Shown: positions 36,314-49,100 of the stretch, piece after piece | How positions within the stretch are numbered: the first letter of the stretch is position 1 | How the letters are laid out: each line of letters starts with the position of its first letter | From: Pycnococcus provasolii | Lineage: Eukaryota; Chlorophyta; Pseudoscourfieldiophyceae; Pseudoscourfieldiales | Reading direction: 5' to 3' | Assembly: GCA_049487715.1 (NCBI GenBank) | Contig: CP150547.1 | Location: forward strand, 620,001-684,000 | Length of the DNA stretch: 64,000 nucleotides | The notes under the pieces: model-generated | Seen by the model: the letters and a program-made list of their open reading frames with translations, nothing else | What the model was told of the DNA's origin: nothing | Databases searched by the model: none | Made by a program: the position numbers and the translations under genes

Positions 36314-37146
36314 CGTCGCGAAATAAATCAAAAATGCGAGTGGGAAAATCCAGAGCTCCGGAGACACCGGAGGAGATACCAACCCCACGAACCGCGAACC
36401 CTAACCCTAACCCTAACCCTAACCCTAACCCTAACCCGGTCCCCTACGGTAGCTAGTACTTATGAACCTATCCCATGTTGGTTGTGCGTGTTGTACATTA
36501 CCTTGAAGGCTTGAACCAACGGCCAGAAAAAGTGAAAAACAACCAGACAGCGTGTGTTCACGTTCCGCATCGTTGCAGGAAGACAGGAAGAGTTGCAGAC
36601 AAGGGAGGCAGTCCGGCACGAGGACGAGTTCAACGAAGAGGTAGAGGTAGACGAAGACGAAGATGATCAGGCAGTTGTTTCAGGTGGAGAACGAGCAGGA
36701 CGAGGACGAGAAGCCGGAGGAGGAGGAGGAAGGAGCCAACGTTGAATTCGGTGACGTCCGTTGATGGCCGGGATCCCATTCCTCATTCCATACCAAACTA
36801 TTCGCATTTTCATCTTACGAAGTATTAGGGCAAGTACATATTGGCAGGCATCGGTGCCAATACTTGCCAATACCAATGGGTAGGCCTGCGTGCCACCAAC
36901 ATTGACATCAACATGGGAACATGGTGAACATGCTGTTGCAGAGGTGTGTGTTTTGGAATTTGGAGTTTGTTTGTTTTCAAGTGACAGGTTTACGCGACAC
37001 ATGACAGTGATCACGATGTCGCATAATATTCTTCTCGTCGCAGTTTTGCATGGCATTTTTGCATTCTTGCATTTTTGCATTGGGTAAATAAGTTGATTCG
37101 CCCACTCAGGAGGCTCTTCATTGTACCCGGAAAGTTCCCGACGAGC
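36314..37146. promoter_or_regulatory. Long divergent spacer between FKBP-like and VPS13 genes
   Basis: 833 bp. It contains the (CCCTAA)n tract, a purine-rich stretch (36570-36745) with several acidic or basic frames, and T/GCAT-rich DNA just before the VPS13 frame. A 33-codon frame from the ATG at 36663 (start MIRQLFQVENEQDEDEKP, stop 36762-36764) looks protein-like but is too short to call. It could be a tail exon of an unseen gene or an upstream ORF of VPS13. Confidence 0.4.
36398..36437 (+). repeat. Interstitial (CCCTAA)~6 telomere-like tract
   Basis: An uninterrupted run of about six and a half CCCTAA units, 85 bp upstream of the FKBP-like ATG and ~710 bp upstream of the VPS13 ATG. Confidence 0.95.
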
Positions 37147-40100
37147 ATGACCACCACCACCCCCATGCCCATGGGCCCGGTGGGAGGTGGCGCGTCATGG
37201 CCGCGCGACGCCTCAGCCGCACCGCCTGTAAGAGGTAGCAGCCTTGGGTCACACGCCTCTTATAGCGTTGCGATGTACACCGTCCTCCTCGCAGCCGTGC
37301 TCTATGTCACGCAACCTATGCTGGCCCACAAACTGCTGCTTCTAGCTCTCTCTGTACTACTACTGCGCCTCGCCATACAATCGACACAAGCCAAGCGTGC
37401 GCTCGTGAACCTTTGCAACCACGCCTTGGCGTATGCAACAGCAAACGTTCTGGAGTTCAAGAAACTTAACATCGGCCGGTGCGACGACGCAGGGAACCAA
37501 CACACGTTCACCTTTACGGAAGTCAACGTCACGCACGCGCTCCTCCACAAGCTAAGCCTGCCCGTCGCCATCCAAAGACTACACATCGCCGCCGTGCACG
37601 TCGCAATACGACGCTGGCGCCTATACGTCAAACTCGAGCAAGTCACGGCGAAGCTGTGCCACGCAGTCGCGCCGCCACCAATCAGCCGAGCCTTGCATAA
37701 CGCACGCGTTCAGCGGAAAGCTAGGCTCGTGCACACGTCGCAGTTGCACGCTGTCGAAAGTCTGCTGTGGGACACGGATGTCAGCACGATTGCGGCGCGA
37801 GCCGCGGAGGCTGTCACCAATGCGGCGATATTCTGCGCCGTGTCGCTCTTTGATGTCGAGGTGACGGACTTCAGTGTCAAGTTGATAAGTCGTGGGGCTT
37901 GCAAGGGGGACGAAGCAGTTGCCCCTTACGTGCGGCTTTCCGTCGGAGAAGTTGGCGTGCGCCACGCTTTGCGTGGGGAGCAGCAGGAGCGCCTCGCTGC
38001 CGTCAACTTAAAAGCGCACGTCAAAGGCCTCAAGCTCTTCGTGGGTACTCCAGGCATAAAAGAGCAACCCGTCGTACACCGATGGGGCGCATCGGTGAAC
38101 GTCGTATGGCGCGGTGCCGCGCTGCGCCGCCCAAGGCTTATGAAGAGAGGAACCTGCTCCTCCCGAGATTCGGCTGTGCTCGACGTGCATGCCGAGGCGA
38201 CGGCGCTCATCGTCCATGCCACGCCGCTCAGCTGCAGGGTGCTTGCAGAGCAAGCGGCGGGCATCGCTCTCGTCAATCGCCACTGGCGCTTCCGCCGGCT
38301 GCGGCCTGTAGACGACGTCGCCGCCTCGCCAGAAGCGTGGTGGCGTCATGCAATTCACTGCGTCCTTGACGAGCGAAGAGCGTTGTTTCGCAATCGAACG
38401 GAGGTGCCGCTAGCTGACCTAGCCGAGCGGCGGAGAAAGCGCATCGAGCACGCCGGGCTGTACGCTTCGGTGTTGTCGACGGGTCAAGGAATCGCGGAAC
38501 TTGCACAGCTCGAGGACTCGCTGGGAATCGAAACTGCTGCGCTATTCCGATGGTGGCACTGGGCAGAGCATGGCGTTGGACGCGGTGTGAAGCTGGCTAA
38601 GTTCAGCAGCGTGCAGAAGATCATCAACGCGGCTGGACATCTGGCAAGTGGTCGCAAGCGCAAGGTTGCGATGTACATGAGCGCCGAGTGCCCTAAGATC
38701 AGTGCGGTATTTCACTTCAGTGAAAAGGATACACTGGAGGTGAGCGCAATCGATGTGGGGGTGACTGTCGTGATAGGTCGAAAAGACGAAGACGAGGACG
38801 TGGTGAGCGGCGCCGGTGCGCTTGATGCCGAGGTCATCAGCAGAGGCCTGTTCGTTACACCTCGAAGCGACGAGTCGCTTCCTGATGCATGGCTTGTTCA
38901 GTGTCCCCCGCAAGGAGAGCGGCCGTGGGTTCCGCGCGTGGCTGAAGAGCCGCCTGCGCCGGAGTCTCCGAGCGAAAAGGGAAAGGATTCGCCTTCATCT
39001 TCGGTCGCTTCGTCATTGCGGCGCGAGTCGGTCGATACGGCAAATGGGAAGGAGGAAGCTTCCCGCCACTTTTTCACGCTTAGGTACAAGGTGCCACCCT
39101 TTCAGTCATGCCGATCCACACAGCTGTCACTTGAAACGGATGCAATGGACGTGCTATTCTCGCACGCCTGGTTCAGCAAGATAGTATCCTTTGCCACGCC
39201 AAGCCTTGCAATTGCCCAGTTGGCAAGACGCAATACAGTGGACACCGTCGGCGAAGACATCCTCAGCGCGACGAGGCGATCAGAATCTCGCGAGAGGAAA
39301 CGCTTCAGCAAGAGCGCACGGCTGATGTTGGCACGCGCAAGGCTGACCAACACAGTTGTGCGCACGCAGCTGGGCGAAGTCTGCCTGATTTTGCCGTGTA
39401 GACCAGCCGAGGCGGAAAGAGGTGTTGGCGCTGCCAGCAACACCTATTCTTACGCCTCACGCACGAGCACGGCACAGGTGTCAAAGAGCCCATCGCTTGT
39501 CATGGTGCTCGGCAATACTATCTTGCTAAGCTCGTACAATCTCAATAATGTTGACGGTGATGATGAGCGATTCACACAAGATCGAGAGGATAACGCGCAC
39601 GACGTCGGCACAAGATTCAGCCAGAATCTGTCGATAGTCACGGACGTCTCGCTGTGGTCGATTGGCGATAAATGTCGGTGTGAAGCTGTGCTCGAACGCA
39701 CGCCACTATCGCTGACGCTTTGCCAGTATAATGAAGCGGTGTTCAACGAGGACAGCGGGCCAACGATCTACCAAGTTTCACTCGCCAAGCTTAACATTCG
39801 TTCCTTGATTGCCCTTACGCTGAGTCCGCAGGCTGTGCGCAACATGTCTGCCTTAGTACAAAGCCTCAAAGGCCTCGTGACCACCTCGAAGCTTCAACAT
39901 CTAAGCCGCAGCGAGGTGGAAGCCTACAAGGTTGTCAGAAGGAGTTTTAAAAAAGTGATATCACTTCGGTGCTCATTACCTCGCCTGCGATTCTCGCTGC
40001 GCTCGGAGGATGCTTCCATGGCTGCAATAGCCACGTTGGAACTTCGCCGCGCGATGGCTAGCTTGGTGAGTCGCGATGCTGGATGGGAGCTTAGCTATTC

Positions 40101-43100
40101 CGTGGAAAGCATTGTCGTGCACCAGGGTGAAATGCGCCCATTGACAGACGAGAGAAGTCGCATGCTGCATCGATACGATTCAGGCATAAGCGATGCGACG
40201 AGCGCAGATTCAGTCGACTTGGACTCTTTGCAGTCAAGTTTCGCAGAGAGCTCTGAAGCAGACGGCGCGACTTCTTTCGGCAAGTGGAGCCCGCGAAGCA
40301 TCTGTCCCCAGCTTCCCATGCGACTGCTGAAACGAGCTTATCCATCGCCTCGGAGTCGTCTCTTCTGTTCGTTCAAAGTGTGGCGAAGAGTGCTGCTTAC
40401 AAAGAAGGTCCGTTCCAGGAAAGGGCAGGCGTGGCTTCGCAAGATGCTTGACGACTCTAACCCGCAGTTTGGTGGCCTGGTGAACTTTCAAAGCGACATC
40501 AACGAGCTCACAGTTGTGAACCACGTCAGTATCCTTAGCCTCAGCCTTAGCATAGATGTCCTTCAGGACTTGCTGCGAACGTTTGGTAAGTTTCGTGTGG
40601 CCATCGCCGCGTCATCCGCAGAATCCCTCGTCTCGCCAAGAGATGAAGGCGCTCGCTTGTCGTTTGATGATTCCCCTCCGATGCAGACATCAGCAGGAAA
40701 CACAGGTTTGCGGAGAAAGAAGGTGCGCACCCGTGTACAGCTGCATATGGCGTGTGCTCGTCTTTTCGTCTGGATGAATGAGCGACCTTTCCTCTCATCT
40801 GTTGTCGAGGATATGCGGTTCGAAAGAGAGACCTATCCAAATTCATCCAACAGTGGAGATGTCGCGTCGCATGTGATAGGAAGCTTGGAGAGCATCGCCG
40901 TCCTCTATCTCCTTTCCACCTCTGAACCTGTGGAGATTCTGGAGCCATATCGACACATTATCACGTGTGATACGAACGATGATTTTCCGGCCATTCGCTT
41001 TGCTCATCATACGTACGTGCCAGCTAGTGAAGCAAGCGAAGATTGCGCACCCAAGAAAGACACAACACATGGTGTAAACTGCGGACAGGATGTTCACGAA
41101 ATTCGCAATGACGTCGCTCTTGAGACTGATATGGAAATTCACGACGTGATTCGCTCGAGAAGCCGCGTTACCGACACTCCTGAAGATCGGTTGCGTCGCA
41201 TGTCTAGGCTGAAGGAAATTTCGCCAAGATCACCCGAGACTGTCGTGACGTTAAATGCCGTGCAGGTTTTTGTGCTGCTGCGTTTCATCAAGGATGTGCG
41301 CTTCTTTGCAAATTCACTGCTTGACACGATGAAGGAGCTCAGTGCAGAAGAGGCTTCCGTGCATGCGCTTTTTGAGACACCCAAGAAGGCCTCAGACGGT
41401 CTTGGCGAAAGTTCGGATGCATCGAGGACACATGAGCCGGTAAAAAATCCCGTTGATGTGGGAGAGCCGAAATTTCGAATTCGCGCAATTCGCGTTCAGG
41501 TGGATATGCCGCTCAATAGTCTATCAACTGAGAAGTACAGACTTGTCGCGAATCAAGCTATTATGCACCTACCCGCGCCGTGCGCGTTTTACGAGCGTGC
41601 GTGTGAGAAATCATCGGCGCGTAGGACAACATCATCTTCAAGCCTGCGCGTGCGGATACCAGAAATGGGACCCTTCATCCGATCCGCGACATGCGCTCAC
41701 GATCTGTCGGTTAACGACGGGTCCGCGAGTCACGACCAGGCAGGCACGTGTGATATGTTTGCCGACTTACCGCAAATGGACGACGCTGTATTGTTTGGCC
41801 ATCAATATAAACAATCTGATGATGATCGTACTGAGACGACGCTAAAATCGTCTCAGAAACCGTTCGACATCGTTGCGGAGCTGCAGAGCTGGAGCATTTA
41901 CTGGATGATGCTAGACCCTAGTTCCGAGACTCAAGAACGATCGCAGGTTCGCAAGGTGATCGATCCAGGCGACGCTGTTGTCGGCATGTACTTCAGCCCT
42001 AATTTCCGCCTTCTGACAGATTTCCCTTACTTAAGCGCGGTGTTTGGCGAAATTCAGTACAATCTGCTGATGGGCCTGATATACGACAACAGCTGCGAGC
42101 CTTGCACGTTCAAGGATCCGCCACGAGCAACGCCGCGACCTGGGTTCCCCCTACCAGTTCCACCGCTAGCACCAAAGGTCCTTGGTCTTGAATCCAGCGC
42201 AATGCCGTGGTGGGAAATTGTCGCCCGAGTTCCGGACGCATTGATTGCCGTCGAGAAAGGTTCTGTTGGAAATGTCATGCACGACAACGGTGTCGGCTTG
42301 CCTCTTGGTCTCGTCGACCTAAAGGAACTTGTCGTGATTGTGGGAGGAGCGTATGAGTGTCGATCTATTCGTATTCGCGTTTTCTCGCGTGGCGTGAAGA
42401 TATCGGACACGAGATTGGCTGAAAGCCACGGTGTGATGCGAGGAATCATAGACGCCTTGAATTCGTCCTACGTTGCGGACGAGAAAGTGAGCCGCTTCCC
42501 CACGTCTCCTGCGGTGACGAACAACTGGGAGCCTTTCTCTTCGGATGAGCGTGCTTTCATGCTCGACTACGTGATACAAGCTATCGACGGCGAATCCGGC
42601 CCGCACGTGATTGAAATCAAGCTCGAGGAAACGACGCTTTGCTGGCCTTATGAAACTGACTTCGAGTTTATCTTAGACATCTCGGAAGTCTTCAGCAACT
42701 ACACGTATCGACCCTTCTGCTCGCCTTATCCGGATTTGCCGCCAGCTTATTTTGAGCGCATTCCTTGGTTCTACGTGAATGTCGTGATTGAACGCTCTGA
42801 CCTGCATGTGCCTCTCCCGCTCACATGCCCGGCAAGTTGGCGCGATAGCCTTATTGCGAAGACGAAAGATGAGGTTGTGCTCGCATGGAATGCTTTGCGC
42901 GTTGGTTACTTTTGGGGTGGGGATGGCCACGTTGAGCTCGTTGTAGGTGCGCGAGACTTGAAGGTGGACTGTGTCTATGAAGCTTCCCACGGGAAGTCTA
43001 TGCGCGCGGAAGTGCTACGCCCATTGCACGCTGACGTGACCTTGCAGACTCACGTACCAAAATCGGATCAAAACTCTGCCAAGATGGTCGACGCGAGTGT

Positions 43101-46100
43101 GCGCATCGGCCATTTGTACATCGACCTATCACACAATACGCTTAGTACGATGCTGAAGGCTGTGCACGTGATTAAGCGTGCGGTTACGCCAGCATCACAT
43201 ACTGGCAATGGCGAAGAGCTCGAAGATGGGGTCGAGAAAATCAATTCCCCAACGGCAGTTGACGAGAATACTTCGCCGTCTCGTAAAAGCGTGACAAATG
43301 TGAAGTTTAATGCGCAAGGTGTGCACGTCACGCTCATTAACGATGACTATGAAAGGAAAGCGGATACAAAGAATTCCCTTCGTTTCGCGCGTTCCTTTAA
43401 TTCGCCAATCAAGGCGACGATACACTCAAATGATTACGGTTCGTTGCGGACCCCATCGCAGAAAATCGGCGAACACGGATTTCGTTTGGACATCTTCCGC
43501 GCTTATCTCCATGATATCGAGCTCGCGCTTGTGCAAGAAACTTTCGGCTCAATTCCAGCAACAAGAGCGCAACGCGCCGACAGCGTGAACTTGCAGCCGA
43601 TGGTGAATGAAGACGGTTCCACACTGAGAGACCCGGTGCGAAGTGACAGCAACGATTCTCTTCCAGGCGCATCATCGGGCGAGTCATCGACTCTCTCGAG
43701 GGGTACAGGCACAGCCTCCGAAGACGTGCGCGAAGCTCCTGACATGCAAATACAACTTAGCGTGAGAGCGCGGCTTGGTGCTGACTGTCTTGATTCCAGC
43801 AATGATATGATGGATGTCACTGTGGAAGAATGGCCAGTTGAGGCAGAGTTTGTGAAGCTCGGATCTTCCGCGAATGTGAATGTACTATCGAAGCAACGGA
43901 TGAAAGCGTCGTTTGGACCCTCGCAAATTGAGGCGTACAAGGACATCCAAGCCTTCCTCCGGCAGTGGCGAGAAAAATCAGATGAGCTCGAGAGACTCGT
44001 TGAAGACACCTCTAGCCAGTATTACCTTCCCGCTATGATCACATCTGAGAAAACTTTAAAGGAACCGAAGTTAGAGAGGCGCGTGACGCGTGTTCCCGAC
44101 AGTTATGCGCTTCTGAATGATGAAATCACAAGGCAGAGAAGGCACGGCTCAACGTCAGCAGCTTCCGAGCATACGATGCTATATCGCATCCGAAATAAGA
44201 CTGGAATTCGTCTCTTCTTCTCTCCGTATACAACCCCTGAGGATATCCCGACATCTGAATCACTTGACATGAAGCACTCTTCAATCGGAGAGCTGCGCAA
44301 GGCACAATCCTCTAGCTCTAACTCTGGAGCTCAGCAGACGTTGGACCCTAATGTGGAAAAGCCTTTGAAACATCGGGTCATCAGTATCGCCTTCGATCAT
44401 CCTGACTGGGCACCACTCCATGGGGTACAAGTTGACAAAGTTGGCCGATGCGCTGCATGGATTCATTACGCGAATAGTGAATATTCGCACCGTGGCGCAC
44501 TCACGAATTCACCCATTTCGAATAGACTGTTTCCCGTGCTTTTTGAGGTTGAACTCAATGGCCGCCAGAAAGTCTTGACGGTCACATCCCGTGTGCGGCT
44601 GGACTATGCACTGCCACTAGGTGTCACAGAATTATCCCCGGACGTGAATCTAATTATGCGTCTGCCGGGTGATGTGGGGCACGGTCAGGTGAGCGGCAAC
44701 ACTACGAAGAGCTTGTTGAACACTCGAAGACAATCATCGATGATAGCTGAACCATACGATGGCGAGGCTGCACGTGTGAAATGGGGGAGAAGAGGGAGCA
44801 TTAGCAGTGGTGGCGTAAACACACTCACTCTTGGTCCGTTCGAACCTGGAGATGTCTGTCCAATGCCGCTGGGTATCAAGAAAGGATGTAGATTATACGT
44901 TCACGCGGATGGCTACAAGATGGCCGAAAAGGATGTGATTGACCTCAATCCGAGAAAGTTGACTTCGCAAGAGGGGATTATAAGCTGTCCAGCAATACTG
45001 AGCCATGTGGACGACCTGAACTTTTTTCTTCGTGTCAAAAAGGAGTCCGTTCCCGAGCACACTTCGGGTGCCGTGGGTTCCATGGAAAACGACCTAGACG
45101 ATGGCCCGGTCGTTGACATTTACCAGCTGGAGTTGTGCCCACCAATGGCACTGATGAATCTCCTTCCTGTTCCGGTAAGTATAACCCTACATTCGGGTGA
45201 CATTTCGCAGAATTACTTTCTCGAAGCCGGCCAGAGTGCCGAGTCGCACGAGTTTAACATGGAGAAGGCAATCAATCTGAAACTCAAACTTGGCAGCTGG
45301 CAAAGTACTAAAGATGTAGAGGTGTACCATCCGATCAACAGAGATTCGCGAGGAATGACGTATGGGTTTGCGCGAAAGACTCGAACGCTTTTGAGCGACT
45401 TACCCGGGCTGCGAGTCAGTTCCGAGGTGCGCTTAAAGGATGCTTCGGGAACAAACAGGAGCTCTAATCTTCGCGTGCGCTTTGAGACGCGGAGTGCGGA
45501 AAATACAGACAGTTGCCCGCCATTTCGCACTCTAAGCTTGTGGGCGCCGTACTGGATCATCAACAACACATGTGCTAACCTGCATGTACGTGATGCATTC
45601 GGGAGTGCACGCGCATTTCTTCCTTCCTATAATGCGAGAGCTGCATCGCCTGGACTCGACCGCCAAGATTCAGGCGAAGTCGCCGAAGAGCATAGTCCCC
45701 CCTCCCTTGATCGTGGCAGGTATACGCCAACTATATACTCGGGCTCGAGCTACGCCGGGTATAATAAGCTTAGCGTTGATGGGAAGACCTGGAGCAGGCG
45801 CGTTTCGTTCGACTCTGTGGGACTGCGAGTGCGCGTTGCAGTCAAGTCAGCCGTCTCTGTCGCAAAAGCATTCTCGCAGCGACTTTCTGGTCGCAGCGAT
45901 GGGCAGTCCGTGAATGAGACCCCACGCTCGTCGCGATTATTAAGCGATGGTCGCAAGCGGCGATCCGGCCAGATTTCGAACGTAGCTACAATTCAAGGCG
46001 GAGCTGGAAAGCGTAACTGGAGACGAAAGCAGCGGCACGACTTTGGAGTGCAGATCATCCATGCACCCGAGCCCTTCAATCTCACAAAGGTGATCATTGT

Positions 46101-49100
46101 TTCGAATCGCATCGTGCTCAGGAACAGCTCTTCTATCGAGCTCGAGGTACGGCAGCGCGGTGCAGATGTAGGCTTTAATCACCGCCTTCCTCTTGATTCC
46201 GTTTTGCCATATCACTGGGATGATGCAAGAAAGCCAATGGAATTGCAGATGCGTCCTCTTGACGATGCTGTTGGAACCTGGAAATGGAGCGGCCGTATTC
46301 GCCTCGACAAGGAAGGTAGATACGGTATGCGCATCATGAGCAGCGAGGAAGGCGAAACGTATAGGAGTCGCACGCCTCAACAGCTGATACTCATCGTCGA
46401 CGTGAGCCTCATGGAGACAACTTTGATGGTGACCATACTTAATGGATCGACGTGTCCGCCGTACAAAATTGTGAACGACAGCTCTGTTCGACTCGTGTAC
46501 TGGCAACGTGAGGCGGCTGTGCAAGATTTTCGCCGTGCATTCATGCGCGCGGCAGGTCGTGGCGGTCCTTTGCCAAGCGATACTGAAGCAGAGTCCGCAA
46601 CTGATTCTGCCGAGCATTTCACAAATATTCGCGCTTACGATTCGGTGGCGCCGGGAGAGAGCAGAGACTACGCATGGGACGAACCGTCCGTTGGAACGAA
46701 AAAGCTTCGCGTCGTTGCCGATGGTTCTCTGGGTCCGCGCGACTTTGTCCTCGACAATATCACCTTCGATCAGACTCAGTGCATTGTGGTGCACACTAGC
46801 ACGCATACTTCTGATTCGACTCGCTCCGTTGAGCCGATTCAAGAGGTGGGGGGTGGAGAAAGTCCTACTGAGACGCCAACGTATCAGAGGCTGAAGAGCG
46901 TTTTCTTTGCGGCGAATAACCGAAACGACGCTTCCAGTAGTCGTAAGCTTATCTACATGACCATCACCGCAGAGGGGTCAACTCGCGTCGTGAGATTCAG
47001 TGATACGCATGAGTCACGCCTTGAAACAGAGAAGGAGAAAGAGGAGAAGTTGGCAAAAACCATTGCCAGGGTGGAGGGACAACTTCAAATTGTGGACGAC
47101 GAGCTGCGATCCCTGCTTCAAGACAGCATGATCGGAACAGCATCAGTCCCATCTCCGCGACCAATCGGAGCGACAAGATCAAATGCCGGCGACAAAGTTG
47201 ACAAGACGGAGAGTCGCAATCAGTTCACTTTCACACCGCAGGTCTGGAAGAGGTCAATTTCTTACAAAGGCACAGATTCAGCTGACTCCGAAGAAAGCGA
47301 CGATGACAGCCCGGAACAAGGCGCAAATAAAACGCCGTCATTTCGAGCAGCACAGCTTGCAAAAAGCCATTCAAGAAAAAATCGACGATTCGGCATCGCG
47401 CTTTTCAACCCAAAGAAGAGTATGAAGGCATCCAAATCCATGCCACCAGAGACGAAAGAGCAGCAATTGGTGCCTGAAACGGCCGCCACGCCAACGAGAA
47501 GTAGATTCGGGCGTGCGAGCAGCTACAACGAACGGAGATCGGCCACAATGCGTGCTGCTACTTTAAGCGCAAGAGACGATAGTCAAACTAGCGCAGGCGC
47601 AACCGAACCAATCGATGAGGATGAGATGACATCGAAAGCAACCACGGAAGACAACACGAATGCTTCTGTGGCAGGTGCTGTGGAGGGTGGCGAATTGATT
47701 GTTTTCTTAGATCGCGGAGAAGATGTTGTGCCTAAGGAGCGATCCGCCAGGTGTGACACCTACGCTATTCTCACGATCTTGAGCAGTGATGAGGATGCTC
47801 ACGACGACAACAAGCAGCCGGGGGTTGAGCGAACGATGCGAACGCCCGTAATTCGTCGGAGTGCCTCGCCTACGTTTAAGCGAGAGATGATGTTCACGAG
47901 TGTGCACAGTGATGATGTGCTGGTTGTCAGCCTCTACGCAAAGGATCGCAGAATCGGCCCTTTCACCAACGATGAGTTCCTCGGTGAGGTGGACATCTTC
48001 CTGAATGACGTCGATACCCGTCCGGACAAGGTAGTCTTGCCAGTCAAATACCAGCTTTCTCGCCGCACAGCTAAGGATCGAGTGCAAGGGTCCGTTTATG
48101 TCGCGTTGAGCTGGAACGTCAACCCTGTGGAACAAAACAAGATTATTTTACGTCTCAAGAGGCGTGCGCTAGAAGAGAAGCGCGAGCGCATTGCGCAGCT
48201 CACGGACGATCGATGTGACCATGCAATTCGCAATCCCTTTCTAATCGACGAGCGCAGAAACGAACTTGTTCTGAATACTTCCTTCGTAAATCGCACGGAC
48301 AATAGCTCAAATCATGCCGGGCTAAACGGGGGTGTGTGGGACCATAATTTGACGAAACGCCGTAATGGCCAGGTGCTGGTCCGTGTGATTGCGGCGCGAG
48401 GCCTGATCGGTCCAAGCCACCAGCCCGACGGCATACTAAGTCGTGCTATTCTGGGAATCAATAAGATGGGTTCTACCTTGGTCTCGAACTTTGCCCAGAT
48501 GCCGTCAGGCACACGCCGCGCTGCCAGCTCACTGCCGGACGCCAGCGAAGTAAACCCTTCCGTCACCCCGGATGCACCGCATGAGGCCCGAGGATCGGTC
48601 GATGCTCGAGCTGATGCCAGCACTGCAGCGGTGGAGTGCTACGTGCGCCTCGGAATCAAAGGTCGCGAGGAGACGCAGGCCACCGGTGTTGTACAAGGAT
48701 TTCAAGGTGATCCGGTGTGGAATGAGGACAAGGTTCTCCACAAGGTGGATCCAAATGGCACGCTCGAGATTGCCGTGTACGTGCCACGCAAGGTTGGTAA
48801 AGACCATTTGCTTGGTGAATCGCGTATTAGATTGCGTGAGCTGACGAGCGGCCAGCCGATATATGCATGGATTCCCATTTTTGAAGACGTTCGCAGCGGT
48901 GGGGGATCGCCTCTGACTGGCAGCAGTCAGCGCAGAGCTGACAGTTGGCCTGCAAGGTATAGTAATGATCGAAGGCGCATGCGTAAGGTTGGTGAGCTTC
49001 GCATACGGCTTCAATGGATTACGAATGCAGATGTCGCGCTGGGAGGTGGCGATGTCGATGTCCCCAATGCGATGGTGGCACAAGTGCGCTTCGCTGGGTT

